This document shows positions 49,420 through 61,400 of a stretch of DNA of 64,000 nucleotides, in pieces. Each line of letters starts with the position of its first letter. The first letter of the stretch is position 1. The notes under the pieces are model-generated. The model ran no database searches. It was not told where the DNA came from and was given only the letters and a program-made list of their open reading frames with translations. Made by a program: the position numbers and the translations under genes. Source of the DNA: Aplysia californica (taxonomy: Eukaryota; Mollusca; Gastropoda; Aplysiida; Aplysiidae); the NCBI RefSeq assembly GCF_000002075.1, contig NW_004797296.1:394195-458194 (forward strand), written 5' to 3'.

Positions 49420-52400
49420 ATGATTAGACATTAGACTCTAATTCTTTGTTGCAGAAATGAAAAATATCTATTGACTCTTCTTACTGAATTTGAAATGCAT
49501 GGTTACCTAGGCCCTATATATTCATTTTATATAGGCACAATTTTTTTCAACTGTATGACTTTTTCATGTAGGCCTACAGGCCTAATGTTTTTACATTTTC
49601 AGTCAACAGATTTTGAATATTCAGTACCAGAAATTTACTTGCATGAAGCTGATTTTTCCGTAACTTTTTTTCCGCAGTCCTCGTCTTCTGTCCCTGTGCC
49701 CCCAGAGATGCTTGCATCGTCTTCGATTCTGGATATTCCAGAGACCCCACGGCCTGTCTTTCCACCGGACCCTCTGCTGCTGATCCCTCTCCGGTCCCAG
49801 GAGAAGCTGAGTAGGTATGTCGTGCCTGCTGCTGCTGAAGATACGTCTCGAGCCATCGTGGAGTTGTCGCAGGTTGAGGGGCTGTTCAAGCAGCTTCAGT
49901 GTCCCCAGTGTGGCATCGTTGGGACTTTGTCGCTACGTCAGATGGGTCAGTTCGGCCTGGCTCTTCGGCTCTCCCTGTTCTGCTCAGAATGTTCTAGCGT
50001 CGTCGGTAAGCCCCAGTACACGTCTTCCCTCGACACCAGCACCCCAGCAAAGAGGAAACCGTTCAAGGTAAATCAGAGTGCCACGGCTGCGGCTCTGATG
50101 TCTGGCCTGGGGCCGTACCAGTTCAACACATTATGTGCTCACCTGGATCTCCCAGGTCTTAATCCGAAGACCTTCAACAAATATGCCACTCAGGTGTACG
50201 GAAAGAGTGAGTCTCTGGCGGACAAAGTATTTTTTCAGGCTGCCAACGCTGTTCGCCAGGCTTACCTAAGCATGGGCTGCGTCGCGGAGGATGGCGTGCT
50301 GGACATCGCCGTGAGCTTCGACGGCTCCTGGCTGACGCGTGGCCACAAGTCCCTCATCGGTATTGGCTGCGTCATCGATGTACTGACCGGGTTAGTACTC
50401 GACAGCCATGTCCTGAGCCTTCATTGCCAGACTTGCGCTACCACTGGTCAGTGGAAGAAGACGAACACTCCCCTGGCTTACGACGCGTGGCTGACGGAGC
50501 ACAAAGCTAGTGGCTGCAACATAAACTATGGTGGATCGTCGGGGATGATGGAGGTGGAGGCTGCAGTTGTGTTGTGGAGCCGTTCGATGGAAAAGTTCGG
50601 CCTGCGGTACACCACGTTTGTTGGTGATGGAGACTCCAAAGCCTTCAACAAGGTGACAGAGGTGAAGCCGTACGGTCCTGGAGTCCAGATTGTTAAGGAG
50701 GAGTGCCTGAATCATGTGGGGAAGCGGCTGGGCACTGCGTTACGGAACCTCGTCAGCGACTGCAGCAAGAAAGGCGTCACGCTAGGTGGAAGAGGCCATG
50801 GCAGGCTGACAGCAAACACTATTCGCAAGCTGTCCATCTACTATTCACGGGCCATCCGAAGCCAAGCCACTGCAGCCGAGATGAGGACAGCTATCCTGGC
50901 CAGTGTCCATCATGGATACTCAACAGACGACCACCCGCAGCACATGTACTGTCCGTCTGGCAACGACTCCTGGTGCTTCTACAAGAAGTCCTTGGCAAGG
51001 CACGTCTATCCAGGAGGCCACAAGAACAGGGTGCACACGCCCCTGAACTACGAACTGCTGCATGAGCACCTCCGTCCCGTCTACGAAAGGCTCACAGCCG
51101 ATTCTCTACTTCTTCGGTGTGAACGCAAGGCGACCCAGAATGCAAACGAAAGTTTTCACCACTCGGTCTGGGCCAAATGCAGCAAAACTCAGTTCCGCAG
51201 CAAGCAACGAGTCGAAGTGGCTGTCATCACTGCTGCTGCCGAATTCAACTTTGGCCCAGGATATACTACCGAGTTGAAGGATTTACTTGGTGTACCTTCT
51301 GGGGTAAATACTGAACGCCTGAACTCTGCCCGCACCACCAAGCGTTTATACAAAAGCCAGGACGTACAGAAAGCCGCTGCGAAGAGGAGGAAGGTGATGC
51401 GAGCGAAGGCTATAGAGCAGGCTCGTCTTGAGGCAGAGAAAGAAGATGGTGTGGCGTATGGGCCTGGGATGTTTTGAAGTGTACTCTAACGGACACTATC
51501 ATCAGTTTTCTTCGTTTTTTGGTTTTGAACAGTCAGTACCCCATGTCACAATTTACTTTCTTATTAGCATATTTTTAGCTGGATTGTATTGAAACTGTGA
51601 TTCACAAGAACATAAATGCTTGTTGTGCATGTTACAATCATCATTTTTCAGATTTTCCGCCCAGGAATTTTTTTGGGGTCTATTTTGAAACAAAATGTCG
51701 TTTTTCTCAAAACTTTACATTTTGATACCTTTTTCTCATCTACTTTTTTATTTTCTAACCGATTCCTCTGATATTTTCAGGGTTTGTTGTTCACATCATA
51801 ACCAAACTTTATACAACAGGACAATGTAATAGGTACATTTATACTTGAGTTATGGGCGATTGTGTAATGAAATTCAGAGGTGTGAAGGGGTAGGTCAGTT
51901 GTCCATCTATAACTTTTTTCCTATTCAAGATATCCGAGAGCCCTGTTGTATAATATTTTGTTTTGAGTATATCTATCAATGTACCAAATTTGAATAAATT
52001 CGGTCAGTAATTAAAAAAGCCTTTCAAGATTTATGAAAGCTGTTTATTTTCAATATGGCCGCCGTTACCATGGTAACGGTGGATTTTTAAAAAAACCTAA
52101 CGTTGCTTTTTAGAGATGTTTTCCTGTTTAACCTCCTTGCCAAAAGGCTTTACCTGAACTTTCATAGTTACCGAGATAAGTTATAAAGTACCCCTCCCCC
52201 TTAAATAGCATGAAAATCTTGTACTGCCTCATATGTATAAGGGCAAATTATTGATGTTTCAACTTTTTAAAGCTTTACTCTTTCACAAATACAAATACAT
52301 TGATTTTTAAGGTTTGCACGCCTTTGTTGCCCTTAGAAATAAGATGTGTACTAAAGATTTCCCAATAATGTTATTCCTTTTGCTCTTTTAGCTTCAGTCC

Positions 52401-55400
52401 CTGATGAGCCGACAAGAGGAACTCAATTTGAAGCGTAGGGAGACTGAGAAAAAATTGTTGGACGCACAAGCCAGGGATAACAAAGGTAACTTTTGAGTAG
52501 TGTTGAGGGATTTTCTTTGGCAGGAACACGATACAGAATACTAACAGTTTTACCACAAAATGCGACACATCCTTGATTCTAGTTTTGAGAGAAATGAAGA
52601 TTTCTTGTACTTCACCAATGAGCAGCCTTGTTTTAAGAGCAAGTATTATGATGAAAGGATTAGTTGGTACTTGTTGTACAATGGAATGTATTTGGATTCT
52701 TATCCTTTAAATTGGTGTGATCTCCTCACATTTTTGACCAAATGCGAAATTCACTTGATATTTTACAAATGGAGATGAATTTGTATTTAATAAAATTGAT
52801 TTATTTCAAAGTAACTTTGGGTGTGACTTACAAATGATTAATGATGCTTGTACTCGCACAAATTCAGTCCTAACTTTATAATAATTAGGAAGGGAAAGAA
52901 CCACTGACAAACTTTTGTTAATCATAAGTGAAGCTACATGAGTCAAGGAAAGAACTTGATTGGCACTCAGCGGATATGTCGCGGTTTGTCAAAAAAGACC
53001 AACCACTTTTGTTGCGTTTTGTAGAAAAAAGTCAATGAAATAAAGGATAAAAGTAGTATTTTGGTTTTGATCTTACTTGGTTGTTTTCGTCTTGTTATTT
53101 CTTTGCTCAAATGACCCCTCTTAGGTTTGTACAGTTTTTTTGTTTTTTAGGTTTATATACAGTGCTTCCACTCTTCCGTATTTTTACGGAAATTCGTACT
53201 TTCTGCCAGTTCCGTACTTGTCCCTCCATCATTATCTACTCCCTCCGTTTAAAAAAACTGCGACAGTGCAGGACAACCGAAATTCCGTACTCGCCTTCGT
53301 ATCGTCTTGTATAAGGTACGGATATTTACGGTAATTCTCTCGGCAACAAGTTATCGTAGAAACCTGCCAAATTGCGCATTTCCTGCAATCGGACATACCG
53401 CTATGTCCCAGTCCCATGCATTCATTGTGTGTTGGTCGGCAGTACATTTTTTTCCTGCAGATGGATCAAAATCTGGCGAACCTTTTGTGCCAAGTTCCTC
53501 CTTTCTGTCATTCACTCATTCCTTCTGTCTATCTTCGGATTGTTGCCGCGGCTGGAAAATCTGCGCGTTGATCAAGACTGATTTTGATCTTAGACAGAAA
53601 ATTACTGTCGGAAAGAAACTTTTTCCGCAAATTTTATCTAGATCTAGAGAAATTATCAATGCGAAGATTCTACGGCACGTGAACGCAATATAAGGGCCGC
53701 GATGAAAGAAATATATGCTGATACGGTCGTGCCCACTACGGATGGTATCGGCCGATTGCGCTGATCGCCTGACTCGGTCGAACAACCGTGTTTGCTTTGA
53801 AACTGAAAACAAACACGTTTGTTTTTGAGGTGATAGAGTCGGCCGACCGGCCGATCCCGTCCATAGTGAGCACCATGTATAAAATCAAGAATAATTTGAA
53901 GTGGTGTTCCGAGGTTGTGACAGGCGACTTTCAGACATGAAAATTTAGAAAAAATGTGGGTATACACTGCGCAACCGTATTTTGAAGGTACATCTATTCA
54001 TTATTCCCAGGTTTGCCTGCTGTCAATGGTGCGACTACAAATTAATTGAATTATAGTAGCAATGAAAGGGGAACCTGGTTTTAAACATTTCCAGCATTGG
54101 AAAGATATGCTGGTGATGGAGTCAAACAAGAAAAAATATTGGTGAAAAAATGAATATTATGGGCTGTAGGCAATATCTTCAAACAGGCTCCCAAATGCCA
54201 TTTTCTACCCTCTAAAAGCACTAAATTTCAATTTCTAAAGGGGGCTTCGCCCCCTGAATCCCCACCGGGACACTGTCCCTGGACCCTGCTGGGGGACTCT
54301 GCGGCCCCCATACCCCCTGCAGAATTTACCTTACTTTTCAGCTTCAGCTCGTGGAAGCACTGTATATAGAACTGTGTTTCTCTTTAACAGTAACTGTTTT
54401 ATTCATGTATTTTTTTTGTGAAGTTTGGTTGGAGGGTGACAGAAAGTTCTGAAAACATATGTACACTCAGGTACTTATCATGGTTTTCTTCTGTCTTTCA
54501 GCAAGGGCAGCTCTCGCCTTGGTCAGCACAAATAAACAAATAGTCCAGAAACAGCTGATGGCCGAGCAAGCCCAAAGCCTGGACCTTATGGCTGCCATAG
54601 CCAGCAGAGGTGGTATGGCTCAGGAAGAGGATGAGCTGGAGGATAATGAAGAGGAGGAGGAGGAGGAAGAAGAGCAGAAAGGAGCTGTGGGTGGTGACAG
54701 TGGAGTGCTCAAGTCAAACATTGTAGGCTACCCGGAGTCAGATGATGAAGATAATTCCAACGTTCGGGAAGTGGAGGGTGCAAGCTTGCCCAATGAGTTG
54801 CTTGAGTTGAAGAGGCAGCTCAACTTTCTGCGAAATGAATTTTCTAGAGTGAGTTTTTGAATCGTATTGTCTCATTGATGTCCTTTCTCACTCTCTTTGA
54901 TTTCGTAGCTCAATTTGTTAATCTATTTTTCGAGACTAAAATTGAATTGTGGAATTACCTGTTGTCTTAATATGAAACTTATCAATAGAGACAGACAATT
55001 TCTCAAAAGTTAAAATTTTTAAAAAGTTCATCTCTCTATTAGATAAAAGATTATCTTAATAACTAAAAGACTGTATTTCTATTTTTTGATCTTTTGAACA
55101 TCATTCTTATTGTATTCTCACTGACTTTGTTCATTCTTGTTGCACTTCAGAACTGTTGAGTATGTAATTCTGAGAGCCATTTGTCCTGATTCATTGCCCT
55201 GCTGGCTTGTCAGAGAAATGTTGATGCTCATATTTTAGTCTAAAATTTATTTTCTGTTTTAAATAAAATAACATCTCATATATTATGATTCTCGTTTGGT
55301 TCTTATTGATAGAGTGACGAAGGGCAAAAGAATATGGAGGTGGAAAGTCAAGCCCTGACAGAGGATCGACAACAGCTGCAGAATAAACTGTTGGAGCTCC

Positions 55401-58400
55401 AAACCAAGAAATCTCGTATGGATAAGCTGCTTCATGAACTGCAGATGCTTCATGAACAACCGCTGGCAAACCCACGGAATAATGGTGAGCAGATTTTATT
55501 GGGTAGCATTTAGGGAATGTCGAGTATGGTAAGATCACCTTTTCTGAATTAACTATACAATATTCTTTCCATATGTATGGAATGACCACCGATAACATTA
55601 GTCAACAAGCAACTTTACTTTCTCTAGATATTCTGCTAGTTCATAATCCATTTACCTCTCTTTATTATTCCAGAGTCACAGCCTTTGCTGAGTGGCAGTA
55701 GTCAAGCTCTTTTAACCAACATCCCGTCATCTGGAGCCCAGCCTAAACAGAGAGCGCAGCAGGCTCAGCTGCCAACCCCACCTCCCTTGCCCCCGTTACC
55801 TTCCTTTCCCAACATGGCTGCCAGCTCGAGCTTGCCCGCCAGTCTGCAGACTCGAATGAATGATGTAGCGACTGCTGCTCCAAGTGCTTTAGAGAGTGCA
55901 ATGGCAACATTTTCTGAACTGGCTAGTGCTGATGGGGAGAATAATATGGATCCACAGATGTACTCTGAAGTGACTGAGAAACTGAGGTAATACATTATCA
56001 TTTTGCTGTGACAGTGAAGATTGAACAAGAGTTTTTGTTCTTGGTTGATGTTCTTTCAAGTAATTTCACATTTTGTTGGGAGAGTGAAGATTGAATATGA
56101 TTTTCTGCTCTTGGTTAGTTAATGTTCTTACCAGTAGTTCTTGTTGTTCTGAGTTTAGAATTTCTTTTTACCTCTCTATTACCGCAGTAAAAATTACCTA
56201 TGAAAAATGTGGTGAGTAGGTAGTGGGTTAAAGAATGTGAGGAAAGAAGAAAACCTAAAAATATTGATTTTGGGATTTCTTTTTTAGAGGGAGGGAGAAG
56301 GTCCAGGTTGGTGTGTTTTCTGATAAAATAGAATAAAGAAGGGCAGTGGAACAGGAGTCTATTATGTTTGGCATGATCGCTGTATGTGTTGGTTTTAAAT
56401 GTGTCCCATATTTCTGACAGGCGTCTGAAAGAAGTCCGAGGACAGCTGGATCAGTTACGTGGATTAGTCCAGTATTATCAAACTCAGAAAGATGACATGG
56501 AAGCAAGGGATGGGGACGACCAGTCTTCCTTGCCAGGTTTCAGCGACAGTGGAGAAAGAGCTCTTTCGTAAGAATTTAAGCAAAGATTGTTCTATTCGAT
56601 AGGTCTATTCACTGCTCTATTTGAAATACAGAATAAAAATGTGTCCATCTTGCCAACAGCAATATCTGTAAAGAAGCTTACAGGATGCTGTTTTAAGGAA
56701 GTGTTTTGTCGGTGAAGAATCGGTACTAAAAAGTTTTTAAAATTGTGTTAAATGAATGTATTTGAAAAATGGAACAAAAAGTCATCTGTGTAATTGCATG
56801 TATACCTTTATTTTAGAAAACGAGGCAGCTTGTGTGCAATCTGTAATGGAAATTAACCATGTTGTTTCTTGGTCAGGAATCATGTTATGCTTTCCTGGTC
56901 ATGGAACTGTAGTGTGAGAAATGTGTTTATATTTATAAACTAGTCCTATTTTTGAAGTTGGAAATATAGTATTTATGTTGGAAAATCAAGTGGACTTTTA
57001 AGTCTTATTCTGATATATTTTATGTGGTAGATTGTTTACAGTAGTGGAAGAAAAGGGAAATGGAGGTGGGACTCAGTGATTCAGTTGAGAGGGAGGGATT
57101 GCTTGAGGTTGCCATAATGAAAGAAAAATACTTGGTCACAGAGCAATACATTTTTGGATGAAAGGGTGCTTTTTGTATGGTAAAAGGGAAATTTAACTGA
57201 ACTGGCTGCTGATGCCTTTGTCAATTGTACATCAGTTGCCAATGTGACTTTCACGGTTCAAAAATGAAAAATGCCCTGAAAATAATGAGCAAGAAGTTGC
57301 TGTCTGATCTGTGGGTTTTGTTTTGTCTTAAATAGATGGCGAGAGTTAACAGACATACCTGACTGCTGTGCCCCGCCCCCCGCAGTCATAGTATTTGAAA
57401 TGTCAATGTTATTTACACTTGTATTGGCCATATCTCCCCAGGAACACCCAAGCCGGCTCTGACCTCCGGGGAAGTCGTTCATCGCTGCAACAACGTCAGC
57501 CCCAACAACAGCTGGACCTCCTTCTGCTTCAGCAACAACAGCAGCAGCAGCAACAGCACCAGCAGCAACAAAAACAACAAAAGCGGTGGGCTAAAGAGGA
57601 AGAGAATGCTTCTGCTGCTGTAGCAGCGGCATCCTCTCTACAGAACATGGCTCAGCTGCTGAACTTGGCCGGTGCGTTGTCATGTTTTCTTCCTACAGTG
57701 ACAGCCTGTGATTTTAGTAGTTTTTCTGTCTTTTTTGATTCATTTCTGTGTCTCATTTGTTTGTTCAGATCTTTTTAAACTTAGAATATTTGTATCCTGA
57801 ATTGTGTTTGTGCTTCGTTTTCACATAAGTATGTAATTATGTGGGTTCTCCACGAGCATGAATGGCAGTGAGTGAATTGACCTTAGAACGAGGATTGCTT
57901 ATTTATTAACTTTCAAGTAGTAGTTTTTATTTTGTAGTTGCTTACTACCATAAGTTCCTGAGTGTGTTCAGTGATTCTATGTCGGGTTCTGATTCTGCTC
58001 TAAAAGTGATTTGTTAAACTAGAAAAAATCTGCTTGCAGCACAAGTGTGCCAGCAAGTTTTTTCAGAGTAATACTCATGTGTCCCAACTGACTGTTTCGT
58101 CTGTTGTTTTTTTTTACATTTTGTTCTTCACCTTTCTGTCTGCTGTAAACTGTCATATTGTCATTGCCACCAGAAAAATGTGTTACTTCAATGAGGTTTT
58201 TTTTCTTACATTGTCGAGCACAGTCAAGTGGTGTGTTACTCATATTTCTGTCAGTTGTGATATGTGTAAAATGCTTCTCAATGCGCATCTCTGTTTCAGA
58301 ACAACAGACAGTTGTGTGAGAGTATAGTAACGTTACCTTATTCTCTGCTGCTATGCTTTGTGTCTCTAGCCTTGAAAGCAATAATTTGGTTATAATCATT

Positions 58401-61400
58401 AATGGTACAGGGGCAGACCAAGGTGATGAGCACTCGGATGAGGACAATGCCTCTGTTTCGCAGTCAGATTCTCAGTGGTCACATCTAGGCCCCTGGGATG
58501 ATGACCCGGAGATTCAAGAGAAAGTCAAGTAAGTGTTGTCCTGGTCATTCTTCTTTTTCTATGCTCTCTAAGTTGTTTTTTCCCCCCTTATTGTGATTGT
58601 TTTAGGGTGCATTTGAATTTGATTCATGACTAAACATATGTTTAATGTCATAACAAGTTTGTTAAATGAGTATTTGTCTGATTTATTTTGATAGCATGAG
58701 ATGTCAAATTTCAGTTACTTAAATAGTAGGTGTGAAAATGTGTGTCTACTGTAATTTTCAAATTCTGTAACACCTATATTTTGCTTTTTTTCAGTTCCTT
58801 CTCAATATTCTGTTTTAACTGAATGGTTCTATTTATCATGTTAACAGGAAATTGAAGGCAGCCAAAGAAAAACTTCGTCAGCTCCAGGACCTGGTGGCTT
58901 TTGTCCAGCAGTCGCCCGACGCTGCCCGGGCTCTCCCTGAGAACCTGGGGGACCTGGCGGCCAGTGTAGCGGAAGAGGCCGTGTCACAGGCCACACAGAC
59001 AGATGAGCCTAACGTCTCCGTGAGCGAGGGGGAGGTGCCCATTGATGCTCAGAGGAGGTAAGACAAAATTTACCTATTAACTTTTGCTTGTACTCCAAAT
59101 TATCTCATTAGAATTAAAGGCACTGTTGAGGGGGGGTGGGGGGGGGGGGGGGGGGGCGAAGAATTGTTGTTTATCTATATTTAGAAATATTGCCGCTAGT
59201 GGCTTAAGGTTTTGATGAGTAGTTACTCTGAACAATGCCTTCTGTTTCATATATTGTTGCTACTGGATGATTGGGGGCAAAATAAGTTGTTACTGTTATG
59301 CAAATTACATTTAACACATCTCTTTAAAGTTATGAGCAGCATTTGTGTCAGTCCAAAAAATAAAGATGACTTTTCACTCAATGCATATGTCTTATTATGT
59401 AGCAATGCCCACCGAGCTCGTTTTGTTCTGCCGATTTTTGGCCCCCGCAGCGGGGGTGTTTCGTGGGACGCACTAACGCAAAGGTTGTTGTCTTCAACTC
59501 GCTCTCACGCCGCTTCTCGTGAATGGATATGAATGAAACTTGGCAGCCAATCAGAAAAGAGGTCAATCTCGTAGTATGCAGTTTGACAACATTGTACCCA
59601 TCCTAGAAGCAGTCGAAAACGTTTGCGAAAGTGGTTTATGTGGTGCGCTTTGAAGATTTTTCGGAGCTGTGATTTGTCAAACTTACTGATTCGTTGTACA
59701 CCATTTTTCTTTATTCCCTTAAAATTTCAAGCTTCTGTGTTTAGCAGTTTTCGCATAATCTTTAAAAATGTGGGAGTAACTAAGGGAAAAAGCGACATTG
59801 CCATTTGCGCGTAGTGGGTGAACGGCCTGCGGCTGGGAAATTTCCACTCAGTGACGTCATCAGCCATCGGTCGCCTCGGGCGCTACAAACGAGGCCCCGC
59901 TTATGTGAACTGGAAAGGGGGGGGGGGAGGATACTTGAAAACTAAACGGGGGCCTTGATAACTTGCGTTTTTGTTGCATTTTAGTCACAATACAATAGAT
60001 GTAGTCATTTTTATTTGCTTGATTGCATGACAGAAGAATAGAAACAGAAAAGCAAACATCTTGAGAAGTGGTATGGCATTGTTTTTGCGTTATGAAAGCC
60101 TCTTCCCCCCTCTTGGGAAAGCGTACACTTAGACTCGTCCTGTGTGCTCTGTTTGGGAAAGTGAGGCATTAAGATTGTTATTAAAGAGTATGGTACTTAT
60201 TTAAGTCCAGTCTGGGAAGATAGTCCCGTTTATACATTGTTATCGTTCACGCGTGAGTGCGCGCGCATGCATGTGTGTGTGTGTGTGTGTGCGCGTGAGA
60301 GAGAGAGAGAGAGAGAGAGAGGGGGGTGTGTAAATATGTTACATTTATTGTATGAGTTGTAGCCTACACATGTGAAATATTCCCATGACTTGTAAACTAT
60401 ATTATCTGAACGCATCTTAATCTACCACACAATAAGACACTGTCCAACAATGGAATATACACAGAGACATCTTATTTTCTATAACAAAGTATGCATGCTT
60501 TTACTAGTACAGTACTGGATTTATTAGACTAATAAATCCAGCTCTCTACTTACATTTTTGGGACAAATTGATCCAGAGCATTGCTTGGCAAGGAGGAACC
60601 TTTTATGTTGCCAAGTTTCATTAAAATATCATGACTCTGGGAGAATATATGACTGATAATCTTTGTAAATCTGTAAAGAACGCCACTTTTTTAATGATAA
60701 TAATAATAAATAGCATTTGTATAGCGCATATCCTCGCTCAACAGCAGTCTCTATGCGCTTTACACTATATTATTACCCCAGCAGACCATAGTACACTCCG
60801 AAACATTCTCAGCTTCCCTGGAATTTTACCTGTTAATGTCTTTACAACTCAAAAAGTATGACAGATATTAAAAATCTGACTGCATGACTAGATTCTGCAT
60901 TAAAAAATGTACTAGACTGCCAAGTTTCATTTACATGTTCCAAAAAATAGGTGAGCTATGACAAATATTGTCTCAAAACGCACCGAAAACCGCCACATTT
61001 TTACCTATAAACGTCTTCATAACTCAAAAAATAGGATAGCTATGAAAAATCTGAAAGCAGGACTAGATTCTGCACTAGAAAATGTACTGGGTTTCCAAGT
61101 TTCATTTAAATACTCCGAGAAATGAGCGAGTTATGACGAGTATTGTCTCAAAACTCACCAAAGAACGTCCCATATTTTGGGTTTTTTCATTATATAAAAG
61201 TGTACCAGAAATTAATTGATTAAAAAATCCGTAACTTTTTTGTTTATTGATGGATTTCAAAAATTCAAAAAGTTCCATGCTCTGTGAAGATAAAGCTACA
61301 AAATGCACCTATTTGCAAACACTTTCTGGCAAAAAAAAAAAGGTTTTTCGTGGTCATTGCTATATTATGTTCTTATGGAACTTAAAAAGAAGAAATATGC

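Larger units (their letters stand above)
48194..52200 (+). mobile_element. Kolobok-like autonomous DNA transposon, apparently intact, in PCM1 intron 8
   Basis: The element is 4,007 bp and is flanked on both sides by TTAA (48190-48193 and 52201-52204). Its ends are short inverted repeats: GGGGGAGCGCGG at the left, and GGGGGAGGGGTAC read inward from the right. It carries one transposase gene (49033-51477) in the same orientation as PCM1. TTAA duplication is shared by piggyBac and Kolobok, but the encoded protein is not piggyBac-like; it belongs to the DDE group catalogued as Mutator-like/Kolobok. The right subterminal region holds an 18 bp perfect palindrome. Lack of stops and matched TTAA sites argue for recent insertion. 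Superfamily naming is from memory of the protein family and remains the least certain part. Confidence 0.85.
53160..54362. mobile_element. TIR element, 1.2 kb, CAGTGCTTCCAC ends, class unresolved
   Basis: CAGTGCTTCCAC is a perfect inverted repeat at both ends, flanked on each side by TATA. The target duplication may thus be TA or TATA. A smaller inverted-repeat element lies inside (53729-53873), and G/C hairpins lie near the right end. No transposase. It lies in PCM1 intron 9. Confidence 0.72.

Noticed and set aside
58019-58447. 142-codon minus-strand frame
   Set aside because: It overlaps a PCM1 intron and exon in antisense and shows no recognisable family.
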